From the NCBI RefSeq assembly GCF_905171765.1, contig NC_053392.1, positions 403,793,399 through 403,857,398 of the forward strand: a DNA stretch of 64,000 nucleotides. The letters run 5' to 3'. The notes beneath the pieces were generated by a model that was not told the DNA's origin, made no database searches, and saw nothing but the letters and a program-made list of their open reading frames with translations. This document shows, one piece after another, positions 23,736 through 32,039 of the stretch. Source of the stretch: Bufo bufo. Lineage: Eukaryota > Chordata > Amphibia > Anura > Bufonidae. The position numbers and the translations under genes are program-made. Within the stretch, counting starts at the first letter, position 1; each line of letters starts with the position of its first letter.

Positions 23736-23740
23736 TAAAG

Positions 23741-24114
23741 TTAAAGGGCCAGATTTATCATTACTCTGACAGCTCATTCCACTTTCAAATATGGCTAAAG
23801 TCAGTTTTAGCCAAGTCAGATTTATGATTGCCCCTTTAAGACTGTGATAAATGTGGTTTGCTTATAGTCGGTTAATGCCTTTGTAAATGGTTTTGAAAAG
23901 TCGCAGTTTTCCAAAAAGTCACACATGTCATACATTGGAAAGTCGCAAGATGGTTTACATTGGTCGCATGTTTAAAAATCGCACGGCATTACATAATCAC
24001 TGTTAAAAAGTTGCACGGGCATCTATTTGTGTCTAAAAAGTTGCACAGGCTTATATTTATGAGGTAAAAGTCGCACATATAACTTCTATTCCTGTGGTAC
24101 GTTGTAAGAGAACA
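23741..24114. repeat. Degraded repeat with AAAAGTCGCAC-like words
   Basis: No gene. Words such as AAAGTCGCA, AAAAATCGCAC and AAAAGTTGCAC recur at about 30-50 bp spacing between 23895 and 24075. Together with GGGCCAGATTTATCA at 23748 this resembles the end of a dispersed MITE family. Confidence 0.45.
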
Positions 24115-24579
24115 TGGCAAACATGGATCCATCGATGATGAATGATCTGTTTGTAAAATTTCTCCAAAATTATGGCCCACAGCTTAGGCTACTTTCACAC
24201 TAGCGTTCAGGTGTCCGCTCGTGAGCTCCGTTTGAAGGGGCTCACGAGCGGCCCTGAACGCAGCCGTCCGGCCCTAATGCATTCTCAGTGGAGGCGGATC
24301 CACTGAGAATTCATCAGTCTGCCAGCGCTCAGCCTCCACTCCGCTCAGTGAGCGGACACCTGAACGCTGCTTGAGCGGACACCTGAACGGATGCAAACGT
24401 CTGCATTATAGGAGCGGATCCGTCTGATGAAACATCAGACGGACCCGTTCCGAACGCTAGTGTGAAAGTAGCCTTAGCAGACATGTTACTAATGAATCAA
24501 ATCCCGAAGTAACAGCATCTACAAGCCACAGTATTGTCCCTACAAACAATTCTTCTACAATACCCAATTTGGATAAATC
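24115..24579 (+). pseudogene. Small open reading frame split by a MITE; identity unknown
   Basis: An ATG at 24115 opens MANMDPSMMNDLFVKFLQNY and continues to the TTA at 24184. If the MITE at 24187-24473 and one TTA copy are subtracted, the frame continues for about 35 more residues, rich in Ser/Thr/Asn, to a TAA near 24579. The continuity across the insertion suggests this was once coding. I do not recognise the product. It could be the first exon of a transposon gene or a host fragment; no splice evidence is available. Confidence 0.35.
24187..24473. mobile_element. Palindromic MITE, GGCTACTTTCACAC ends, TTA target site
   Basis: The ends GGCTACTTTCACACTAGCG and CGCTAGTGTGAAAGTAGCC are perfect inverted repeats, flanked by TTA at 24184-24186 and 24474-24476. 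The interior is GC-rich with repeated GCTCACGAGCGG and AGCGGACACCTGAACG blocks. The 3-bp TWA-type duplication is what PIF/Harbinger-type elements make. Relatives are at 31703 and, more degraded, 46560. Confidence 0.9.
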
Positions 24580-24981
24580 CTAAAATAGAGATTCGTCAGA
24601 CAATCAGTGCCTGAGAAAAATGAAGATTTTTTTTTTTCACAGATGAAGAAAAAAAAATATTAGTTGCAAAGGTAAAAAAAAATTGCAAATATTTACAATT
24701 GTATGGTGTAGGAATTGTGTATAGGAGAAGATATTAAAATTTAAATATATGTAATAAAGGGTAAATGTGTTCCTTTTAAACATTCATTATGTCATGTGTT
24801 TGTGGGTCATTCCCTGGCAGATATAGGGCACATTAATGTGGTCAGTAATACTGATCCTACTACCTGAAGAGAGGTACAGTACAGACCAAAAGTTTGGAGA
24901 CACCTTCTCATTCAAAGAGTTTTCTTTATTTTCATTACTATGAAGGCATCAAAACTATGAATTAACACATGTGGAATTATA

Positions 24982-25893
24982 CAGGGTGGGCCATTTATAT
25001 GGATACACCTTAATAAAATGGGAATGGTTGGTGATATTAACTTCCTGTTTGTGGCACATTAGTATATGTGAGGGGGGAAACTTTTCAAGATGGGTGGGGA
25101 CCATGGCGGCCATTTTGAAGTCGGCCATTTTGAATCCAACTTTTGTTTTTTCAATAGGAAGAGGGTCATTTGACACATAAAACTTATTGGGAATTTCACA
25201 AGAAAAACAATGGTGTGCTTGGTTTTAACGTAACTTTATTCTTTCATGAGTTATTTACAAGTTTCTGACCACTTACAAAATGTGTTCAATGTGTTGCCCA
25301 TTGTGTTGGATTGTCAACGCAACCCTTTTCTCCCACTCTTCACACACTGATAGCAACACCGCAGGAGAAATGCTAGCACAGGCTTCCAGTATCCGTAGTT
25401 TCAGGTGCTGCACATCTCTTATCATCTGAAGGCAATCGTCTATGCTGTGAAGATACGAGATGTGCAGCACCTGAAACTACGGATACTGGAAGCCTGTGCT
25501 AGCATTTATCCTGCGGTGTTGCTATCAGTGTGTGAAGAGTGGGAGAAAAGGGTTGCATTGACAATCCAACACAATGGGCAGCACATTGAACACATTTTGT
25601 AAGTGGTCAGAAACTTGTAAATAACTCATGAAAGAATAAATTTACGTTAAAACCAAGCACACCATTGTTTTTCTTGTGAAATTCCCAATAAGTTTGATGT
25701 GTCAAATGACCCTCTTCCTATTGAAAAAACAAAAGTTGGATTCAAAATGGCCGACTTCAAAATGGCCACCATGGTCACCACCCATCTTGAAAAGTTTTCC
25801 CCCTCACATATTAACTTCCTGTTTGTGGCACATTAGTGTATCACCAACCATTCCCATTTTATTAAGGTGTATTCATATAAATGGCCCACCCTG
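24982..25893. mobile_element. Near-perfect palindromic mariner-type element
   Basis: The 912-bp element begins CAGGGTGGGCCATTTATATG and ends with its complement CCATTTATATGAATGGCCC-like sequence then CACCCTG, with TA on both sides (24980-24981, 25894-25895). Its two halves are inverted copies meeting near 25421-25448 over a spacer of about 28 bp. Each half encodes the same transposase tail, WEKRVALTIQHNGQHIEHIL in the right arm and its mirror in the left arm, which suggests an inverted duplication of one end of an IS630/Tc1/mariner element. Confidence 0.9.
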
Positions 25894-25931
25894 TATACAT
25901 AACAAACAAGTGTGAGACAACTGAAAATATG

Positions 25932-26321
25932 TCATATTCTAGGTTCTTCAAAGTAGCCACCTTTTGCTTTGATTACTGCTTTGCACACTCTTGGTATTCT
26001 CTTGATGAGCTTCAAGAGGTAGTCCCCTGAAATGGTCTTCCAACAGTCTTGAAGGAGTTCCCAGAGATGCTTAGCACTTGTTGGCCCTTTTGCCTTCACT
26101 CTGCGGTCCAGCTCACCCCAAACCATCTCCATTGGGTTCAGGTCCGGTGACTGTGGAGGCCAGGTCATCTGGCGCAGCACCCCATCACTCTCCTTCATGG
26201 TCAAATAGCCCTTACTTTCAAAGTTTTCCCAATTTTTCGGCTGACTGACTGACTGACCTTCATTTCTTAAAGTAATGATGTCCACTCGTTTTTCTTTACT
26301 TAGATGCTTTTTTCTTGCCAT
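25932..26321 (-). pseudogene. Tc1-type transposase with catalytic core deleted
   Basis: The 129-residue frame opens MARKKHLSKEKRVDIITLRN, an N-terminal helix-turn-helix start. After a low-complexity SQ join it jumps to WPPQSPDLNPMEMVWGELDR, which holds the third catalytic acidic residue. It ends KRIPRVCKAVIKAKGG. Both catalytic aspartates are missing, so the protein cannot act as a transposase. Its last codons lie in the long inverted repeat and are mirrored at 26476-26560. Confidence 0.88.
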
Positions 26322-26718
26322 AATACAAATTCTAACAGTCTATTCAGTAGGACTATCAGCTGTGTATCCACCTGACTTCTCCTCAACGCAACTGATGGTC
26401 CCAACCCCATTTATAAGGCAAGAAATCCTACTTATTAAACCTGACAGGGCACACCTGTGAAGGGGTCTTCCTCGTGAAGCTCATCAAGAGAATGCCAAGA
26501 GTGTGCAAAGCAGTAATCAAAGCAAAAGCTGGCTACTTTAAAGAACCTAGAATATGTCATATTTTCAGTTGTTTCACACTTTTTTGTTATGTATATAATT
26601 CCACATGTGTTAATTCATAGTTTTGATGACTTCAGTGTGAATCTACAATTTTCATAGTCATGAAAATAAAGAAAACTCTTTGAATGAGAAGGTGTGTCCA
26701 AACTTTTGGTCTGTACTG

Positions 26719-27079
26719 TATATCTACACCGTCCAGAATCCATTCATTCGATATATCAAGGTTTTCCTTCGATATATCGATGATATATTCATTGTCTGGA
26801 CAGGTGATCAACATAACTTTAGTGCATTCGTGGAATATTTGAATCAAGCCAACAATATGAATATGTGGTTCACCAGCACAATCAGTACGGAGGAACTGGA
26901 TTTTCTTGATGTCAAGGTGAGGGTTAAGGATGGTCAGCTAAACCCCACTATTTATAGAAAGGTTACATCCACGAATGCACTATTACATTACAAGAGTTAT
27001 CACGCACCCCACATAAAAACCGCCATTCCTTACGGCCAATTCATGCACCTTGCTAGAATTCTGAAAAATGACACTGAGT
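26719..27079 (+). pseudogene. Penelope-like reverse transcriptase fragment
   Basis: The frame contains FLRYIDDIFIVW, the YxDD catalytic box of the reverse transcriptase. ELDFLDVKVRV and YRKVTSTNALLHYKSYHAPH follow, both characteristic of Penelope-like enzymes, ending at LKNDTEF. The fingers domain is lost to the left. The frame is broken on the right by the TTAA element at 27084. The matching C-terminal portion resumes at 30434. Confidence 0.9.
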
Positions 27080-27598
27080 TTAACCACCTCAGCCCCCCTA
27101 GCTTAAACACCCTTAATGACCAGGCCACTTTTTACACTACACTACTTTCACCGTTTATTGCTCGGTCATGCAACTTACCACCCAAATGAATTTTACCTCC
27201 TTTTCTTCTCACTAATAGAGCTTTCATTTGGTGGTATTTCATTGCTGCTGACATTTTTACTTTTTTTGTTAATTATCTAAATGTAACAATTTTTTTGCAA
27301 AAAAATGAAATTTTTCACTTTCAGTTGTAAAATTTTGCAAAAAAAAACGACATCCATATATACATTTTTCTCTAAATTTATTGTTCTACATGTCTTTGAT
27401 AAAAAAAAAATGTGTTGGTAAAAAAAAAATGGTTTGGGTAAAAGTTATAGCGTTTATAGCTCTGACTTTCTGAGCACCTGTCATGTTTCCTGAGGTTCTA
27501 CAATGCCCAGACAGTAGAAAAACCCCACAAATGACCCCATTTCGGAAAGTAGACACCCTAAGGTATTCGCTGATGGGCATAGTGAGTTCATAGAACTT

Positions 27599-29175
27599 TT
27601 TATTTTTTGTCACAAGTTAGCGGAAAATGATTTTTTTTTTCTTACAAAGTCTCATATTCCACTGACAAAAAATAAAAACTTCCATGAACTCACTATGCCC
27701 ATCATGAAATACCTGGGGGTGTCTTCTTTCCAAAATGGGGTCACTTGTGGGGTAGTTATACTGCCCTGGCATTTTAGGGGCCCGAATGCGTGAGAAGTAG
27801 TTTGAAATCAAAATCTGTAAAAAATGGCCGGTGAAATCCGAAAGGTGCTCTTTGGAATGTGGGCCCCTTTGCCCACCTAGGCTGCAAAAAAGTGTCACAC
27901 ATCTGGTATTGCCGTACTCAGGAGAAGTTCGGCAATGTGTTTTGGGGTGTCATTTTACATATACCCATGCTGGGTGAGATAAATATCTCGGTCAAATGCC
28001 AACTTTGTATAAAAAAATTGGAAAAGTTGTCTTTTGCCAAGATATTTCTCTCACCCAGCATGGGTATATGTAAAAAGACACCCCAAAACACATTGCCCAA
28101 CTTCTCCTGAGTACGATGATACCAGATTTGTGACACTTTTTTGCAGCCTAGGTGGGCAAAGGGGCCCACATTCCAAAGAGCACCTTTCGGATTTCAGCGG
28201 CCATTTTTTTACAGATTTTGATTTCAAACTACTTCGCACGCATTTGGGCCCCTAAAATGCCAGGGCAGTATAACTACCCCACAAGTGACCCCATTTTGGA
28301 AATAAGACACCCCAAGGTATTTCGTGATGGGCATAGTGAGTTCATGGAAGTTTTTATTTTTTGTCACAAGTTAGTGGAATATGAGACTTTGTAAGAAAAA
28401 AAAATAAAAAATATATCATTTTCCGCTAACTTGTGACAAAAAATAAAAAATTCTAGGAACTCACCATGCCCCTCACGGAATACCTTGGGGTGTCTTCTTT
28501 CCAAAATGGGGTCACTTGTGGGGTAGTTATACTGCCCTGGCATTCTAGGGGCCCTAATGTGTGGTAAGTAGTTTGAAATCAAAATGTGTAAAAAATGGCC
28601 GGTGAAATCCGAAAGGTGCTCTTTGGAATGTGGGCCCCTTTGCCCACCTAGGCTGCAAAAAAGTGTCACACATGTGGTATCGCCCTATTCAGGAGAAGTT
28701 GGGCAATGTGTTTTGGGGTGTCTTTTTACATATACTCATGCTGGGTGAGAGAAATATCTCGGCAAATGACAACTTTTCCCATTTTTTATACAAAGTTGGC
28801 ATTTGACCAAGATATTTATCTCACCCAGCATGGGTATATGTAAAATGACACCCCAAAACACATTGCCCAACTTCTCCTGAGTACGGCGATACCAGATGTG
28901 TGACACTTTTTTGCAGCCTAGATGCGCAAAGGGGCCGACATTCCTTTTAAGACGGCATTTTTAGACATTTGGATCCCAGAATTCTTCTCACGCTTTAGGG
29001 CCCCTAAAATGCCAGGGCAGTATAAATACCCCACATGTGACCCCATTTTGGAAAGAAGACACCCCAAGGTATTCAATGAGGGGCATGGCAAGTTCATATT
29101 TTTTTTTTTTTTTGGCACAAGTTAGCGGAAATTGATTTATTATTTTTTTTTTCTCACAAAGTCTCCCTTTCCGCT
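27599..29175. repeat. Two tandem long palindromes of about 750-830 bp
   Basis: Block order is GTTAGCGGAAAATGA, then CTTTCCAAAATGGGGTCACT, CACCTAGGCTGCAAAAAAGT and CATATACCCATGCTGGG, then the same blocks in reverse complement with the turn near 28010. The whole arrangement repeats with the turn near 28785. Arms are roughly 85-95% alike by eye. Confidence 0.88.
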
Positions 29176-29472
29176 AACTTGGGACAAAAATTTCAATCTT
29201 TCATGGACTCAATATGCCCCTCACGGAATACCTTGGGGTGTATTCTTTCTGAAATGGGGTCACATGTGGGGAATTTATACTGCCCTGGGATTCTAGGGGC
29301 CCTAAAGCGTGAGAAGTCTGGAATATAAATGTCTAAAAATTTTTACGCATTTGGATTCCGTGAGGGGTATGGTGAGTTCATGTGAGATTTTATTTTTTGA
29401 CTCAAGTTAGTGGAATATGAGACTTTGTAAGAAAAAAATAATAATTTCCGCTAACTTGGGCCAAAAAAATGT

Positions 29473-30080
29473 CTGAATGGAGCCTTACAGGGGGTGATCA
29501 ATGACAGGGGGGTGATCAGGCAGTCTATATGGGGTGATCACCCCCCTGTCATTGATCACCCCCCTTAAAGGCTCCATTCAGATGTCCGTACGTGTTTTGC
29601 GGATCCGATCCATAAAAAACATACGGACATCTGAATGGAGACTTACAGGGGGGTGATCAATGACAGGGGGGTGATCAGGGAGTCTATATGGGGTGATCAC
29701 CCCCCTGTCATTGATCACCCCCCTGTAAGGCTCCATTAAGACGTCTGTATGTATTTTGCGGATCCGATCCATGTATCCATGGATCCGTAAAAAACATACG
29801 GACGTCTGAATGGAGCCTTACAGGGGGGTGATCAATGACAGGGGGGTGATCAATGACAGGGGGGTGATCAGGGAGTCTATATAGGGTGATCACCCCGTGT
29901 CATTGATCACCCACCTGTAAGGCTCCATTCAGACGTCCGTATGTGTTTTGCGGATCCGATCCATGTATCCGTGGATCCATAAAAATCATACGGACGTCTG
30001 AATGGAGCCTTACAAGGGGGTGATCAATGACAGGGGGGTGATTAATGACAGGGGGGTGATCAGGGAGTCTATATGGGGTG
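29473..30080. repeat. Palindromic tandem units with GGGGTGATCAATGACAGG
   Basis: Units of about 160-190 bp start near 29473, 29633, 29808 and 29999. Each carries GAATGGAGCCTTACAGGG, a TGATCAATGACA block, the reverse complement of that block, and a CGGATCCGATCCAT block with its own complement. Unit sequence is very similar, so the array is probably young or homogenised. Confidence 0.88.
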
Positions 30081-30433
30081 ATAAGGGGTTAATAAGTGAC
30101 AGGGGGGGGTTTAGTGTAGTGGTGTTTGGTGCTACATATTACTGAGCTGCCTGTGTCCTCTGGTGGTCGATCCAAACAAAAGGGACCACCAGAGGACCAG
30201 GTAGCAGGTATATTAGACGCTGTTATCAAAACAGCGTCTAATATACCTGTTAGGGGTTAAAAAAATCGCATCTCCAGCCTGCCAGCGAACGATCGCCGCT
30301 TACCTTCCGCGCCTGTGTGCGCGCGTTCACAGGAAATCTCGCATCTCGCGAGATGACTCATATATGCGTGACTGTGCGCAGGGCTGCCGCCTCCGGAACG
30401 CGATCCTGCTTTAGGCGGTCCGGAGGCGGTTAA

Positions 30434-31291
30434 AGAGCAATGTGCTATTTACAGATGCCCAACTAGGCAGTAGAACCTGTCTTGACCCAGGTACAAATTA
30501 ATACTTCAGAGCAATGTGGAGACATGAAGAGACGATTTTTACAGAGGGGTTACCCGGAGAAGATAGTAGACAACGCATATGTGAAGTGCTTGCACAAGAG
30601 GGAGGTTCTGGGTAGGGACATCCACACAAAAAAGAAAAAGAGGAGACAACAAAATAATGATGGCGAGCGTAGAGCGGTGTTCACATTCGACCTTTCCCCA
30701 ATGGCTTCCACTATCAAAACAGTGATCTTGAATAACTGGCAGATGCTGCAGAGGGATCCCTCCCTGGCAGCCATGGTAGACAATCCTCCCATTGTCAGTT
30801 TCCGCAGAAGTAAGACTATAGGGGATGCCGTTGTCAGGAGCAACCTCCCCCGTCCAGTTGATAACCAGCTGGGCAAGAGTGCTCCCAGAGGAAACTTTGC
30901 ATGTGGACACTGCTCTATGTGCGCATATGTACACAAGCAGAAATACCTGCAGCCGGGACATGTAGGGCATGTAGTTAAACAATTTATACACTGTAAGACC
31001 CAACATGTTGTGTATGCGATTCTGTGCCCATGCGGGAAATTTTACATTGGAAAGACACACAGGTGCCTATATGTACGTTTTAGGGAACACAAAAAATCTA
31101 TTATTACCAGAAATGGAGCAACTAGATTAATTGAGAATATACATAATGAACATGCAGGGAACAGTGAAATTTTGAAATGTGCGGGTATTGAAGTGGTCCA
31201 CACCCCCATGAGAGGGGGGGACAGAAAACGCATTCTCCTGCAGAGGGAAGCTGCACGGATAATCAAAACACAAGCCATGGGCCCTAAATGA
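30434..31291 (+). pseudogene. Penelope-like linker and GIY-YIG endonuclease
   Basis: The longest open frame is 30482-31288 (269 residues). The linker begins MKRRFLQRGYPEKIVDNAY. A zinc-binding CGHCSMC motif follows at residues about 141-147. The GIY-YIG domain comes next, with YAILCPCGKFYIGKTH at about 178-193, then the conserved RFREHKK (Arg at about 200). GIY-YIG nicks the target during Penelope retrotransposition. This domain looks intact, but it has lost its reverse transcriptase partner because of the 27084-30429 insertion. The frame upstream of 30482 has stops, so ATG 30482 is only the first convenient start. Confidence 0.9.
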
Positions 31292-31699
31292 TAAGAATGA
31301 CTTAGCTGTTTTCATTTAATTGGTTTTAGCACACATGTTTTTTATATCACTTTAATTGTAACCAGTGACGTGCATGAGATGAGGGAATTTCTTGCCCCCT
31401 CCTCCTTCACGTCACAGGAGGCTTGACAAAGCACAACACAGCGCGAAACAGCTGTAGCCTGTTCATTCACCTGTGTCCTGTCCGCGTCCACAATGTGTAT
31501 CTGAAAAATAAACTGCAAACAGAAACTTTGTGACCAGTGGTGAGTGCCGCGGTGCTTTCTTCTTCATGCTATTATCATAATTACTATATCACCGACAGAG
31601 CACCACCGTGAAGGTTCGGGATCCAAGTGTTTTATGTGCTCCAGTGACTGCATAGGCACATGTAGCAGTGCCGGTTGTGTTCTTTTCTCTCATTCCTTG
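31292..31699 (+). other. Probable 3' untranslated region of the Penelope-like element
   Basis: No gene. It follows directly after the GIY-YIG stop. At 31421-31448 it holds CTTGACAAAGC...GCGCGAAAC, which resembles a degenerate hammerhead core. AATAAA occurs near 31506. The right boundary is taken at the MITE at 31703. Confidence 0.45.
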
Positions 31700-31702
31700 T
31701 AA

Positions 31703-32039
31703 GGCCACTTTCACACTTGCGGCAGGACGGATCCGACATGCTGTTCACCATGTCCGATCCGTCCTGCGGCTATTTCGCCATGCCGCCAGACCGCCACTCC
31801 GTCCCCATTGACTATAATGGGGACGGGGGCGGAGCTCCAGCGCAGCACGGCGGTGCGCAGCGAAAGCCGCCGGACTAAAAAGCCTGACATGCAGTAATTT
31901 TAGTCCGCCGGCCTTTCGCCGTGCTGCGCCGGAGCTCCGCCCCATCCCCATTATAGTCAATGGGGACGGAGCGGCGGTCCGGCGGCACGGCGAAATAGCC
32001 GCAGGACGGATCCGTCCTGCCGCAAGTGTGAAAGTACCC
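31703..32039. mobile_element. Palindromic MITE, GGCCACTTTCACAC ends, TAA target site
   Basis: The left end GGCCACTTTCACACTTGCGG and right end CCGCAAGTGTGAAAGTACCC are inverted, with TAA at 31700-31702 and 32040-32042. The whole 337 bp folds back on itself (GGACGGATCC, CGGCTATTTCGCC, GCCCCATCCCCATTATAGTC and their complements). It is a sister of the element at 24187. Confidence 0.9.

Larger units (their letters stand above)
16388..23740 (-). mobile_element. Tx1/L1-type LINE, minus strand, with two nested insertions
   Basis: A LINE ORF2 can be followed on the minus strand. It runs from an endonuclease end (23735-23183) through a linker (22543-22138) and reverse transcriptase (19140-17996) to the C-terminal region (17350-16792). 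The 3' untranslated part reaches about 16388 and has a polypurine tract at 16635-16710. The element is cut by an L2 LINE (19149-22129) and by a TTAA-flanked MITE (22548-23182). It lies against, and probably inside, the hAT that ends at 16385. The 5' end is truncated near 23740. Assignment to Tx1/L1 rests on the reverse transcriptase style and the C-terminal CWRC..H.WW-like finger. Confidence 0.88.
24877..26718 (-). mobile_element. Tc1/mariner element with long inverted repeats, itself interrupted
   Basis: The ends CAGTACAGACCAAAAGTTTG and CAAACTTTTGGTCTGTACTG are inverted and flanked by TA (24875-24876, 26719-26720). After removing the inner insertion 24982-25893, the left inverted repeat is about 220 bp. 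It matches 26476-26718 and includes the coding sequence for the transposase C-terminus. The element carries an internally deleted transposase on the minus strand. Confidence 0.9.
27084..30429. mobile_element. Non-autonomous multi-hairpin TTAA element (piggyBac type)
   Basis: TTAA flanks both ends (27080-27083, 30430-30433). The ends are weak inverted repeats, CCACCTCAG on the left and CTCCGGAGGCGG on the right. The 3346-bp interior has no transposase. It consists of two large palindromes (about 27599-28435 and 28421-29175), a shorter third hairpin (about 29180-29460), three to four 160-190-bp palindromic units (29473-30080) and two small hairpins (about 30160-30255). The element splits the Penelope frame. 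Words such as GACCCCATTTTGGAAA are shared with the piggyBac 3' region at 61.1-62.1 kb. Confidence 0.82.
24790..31291 (+). mobile_element. Penelope-like retroelement, copy 1, with nested insertions
   Basis: The recognisable parts are a degenerate piece at about 24820-24876 (GGGCACATTAATG resembling a GTxMG box, then EER), the reverse transcriptase core at 26719-27079 and the linker plus GIY-YIG endonuclease at 30434-31291. The gaps are filled by a Tc1 element (24877-26718) and a TTAA-flanked multi-hairpin element (27084-30429). Subtracting the Tc1 with one TA makes EERYIYTVQNPF continuous across the junction. The 5' part is missing or unrecognisable. The reverse transcriptase plus GIY-YIG combination is diagnostic for EN-positive Penelope-like elements. 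Confidence 0.9.

Noticed and set aside
27599..29175. CRISPR-like spacing in the repeat-rich region
   Set aside because: The repeats are palindromes of hundreds of bases with no spacer pattern, and the DNA is eukaryotic.
30539..31060. Minus-strand frame of 173 residues
   Set aside because: Antisense of the GIY-YIG gene.
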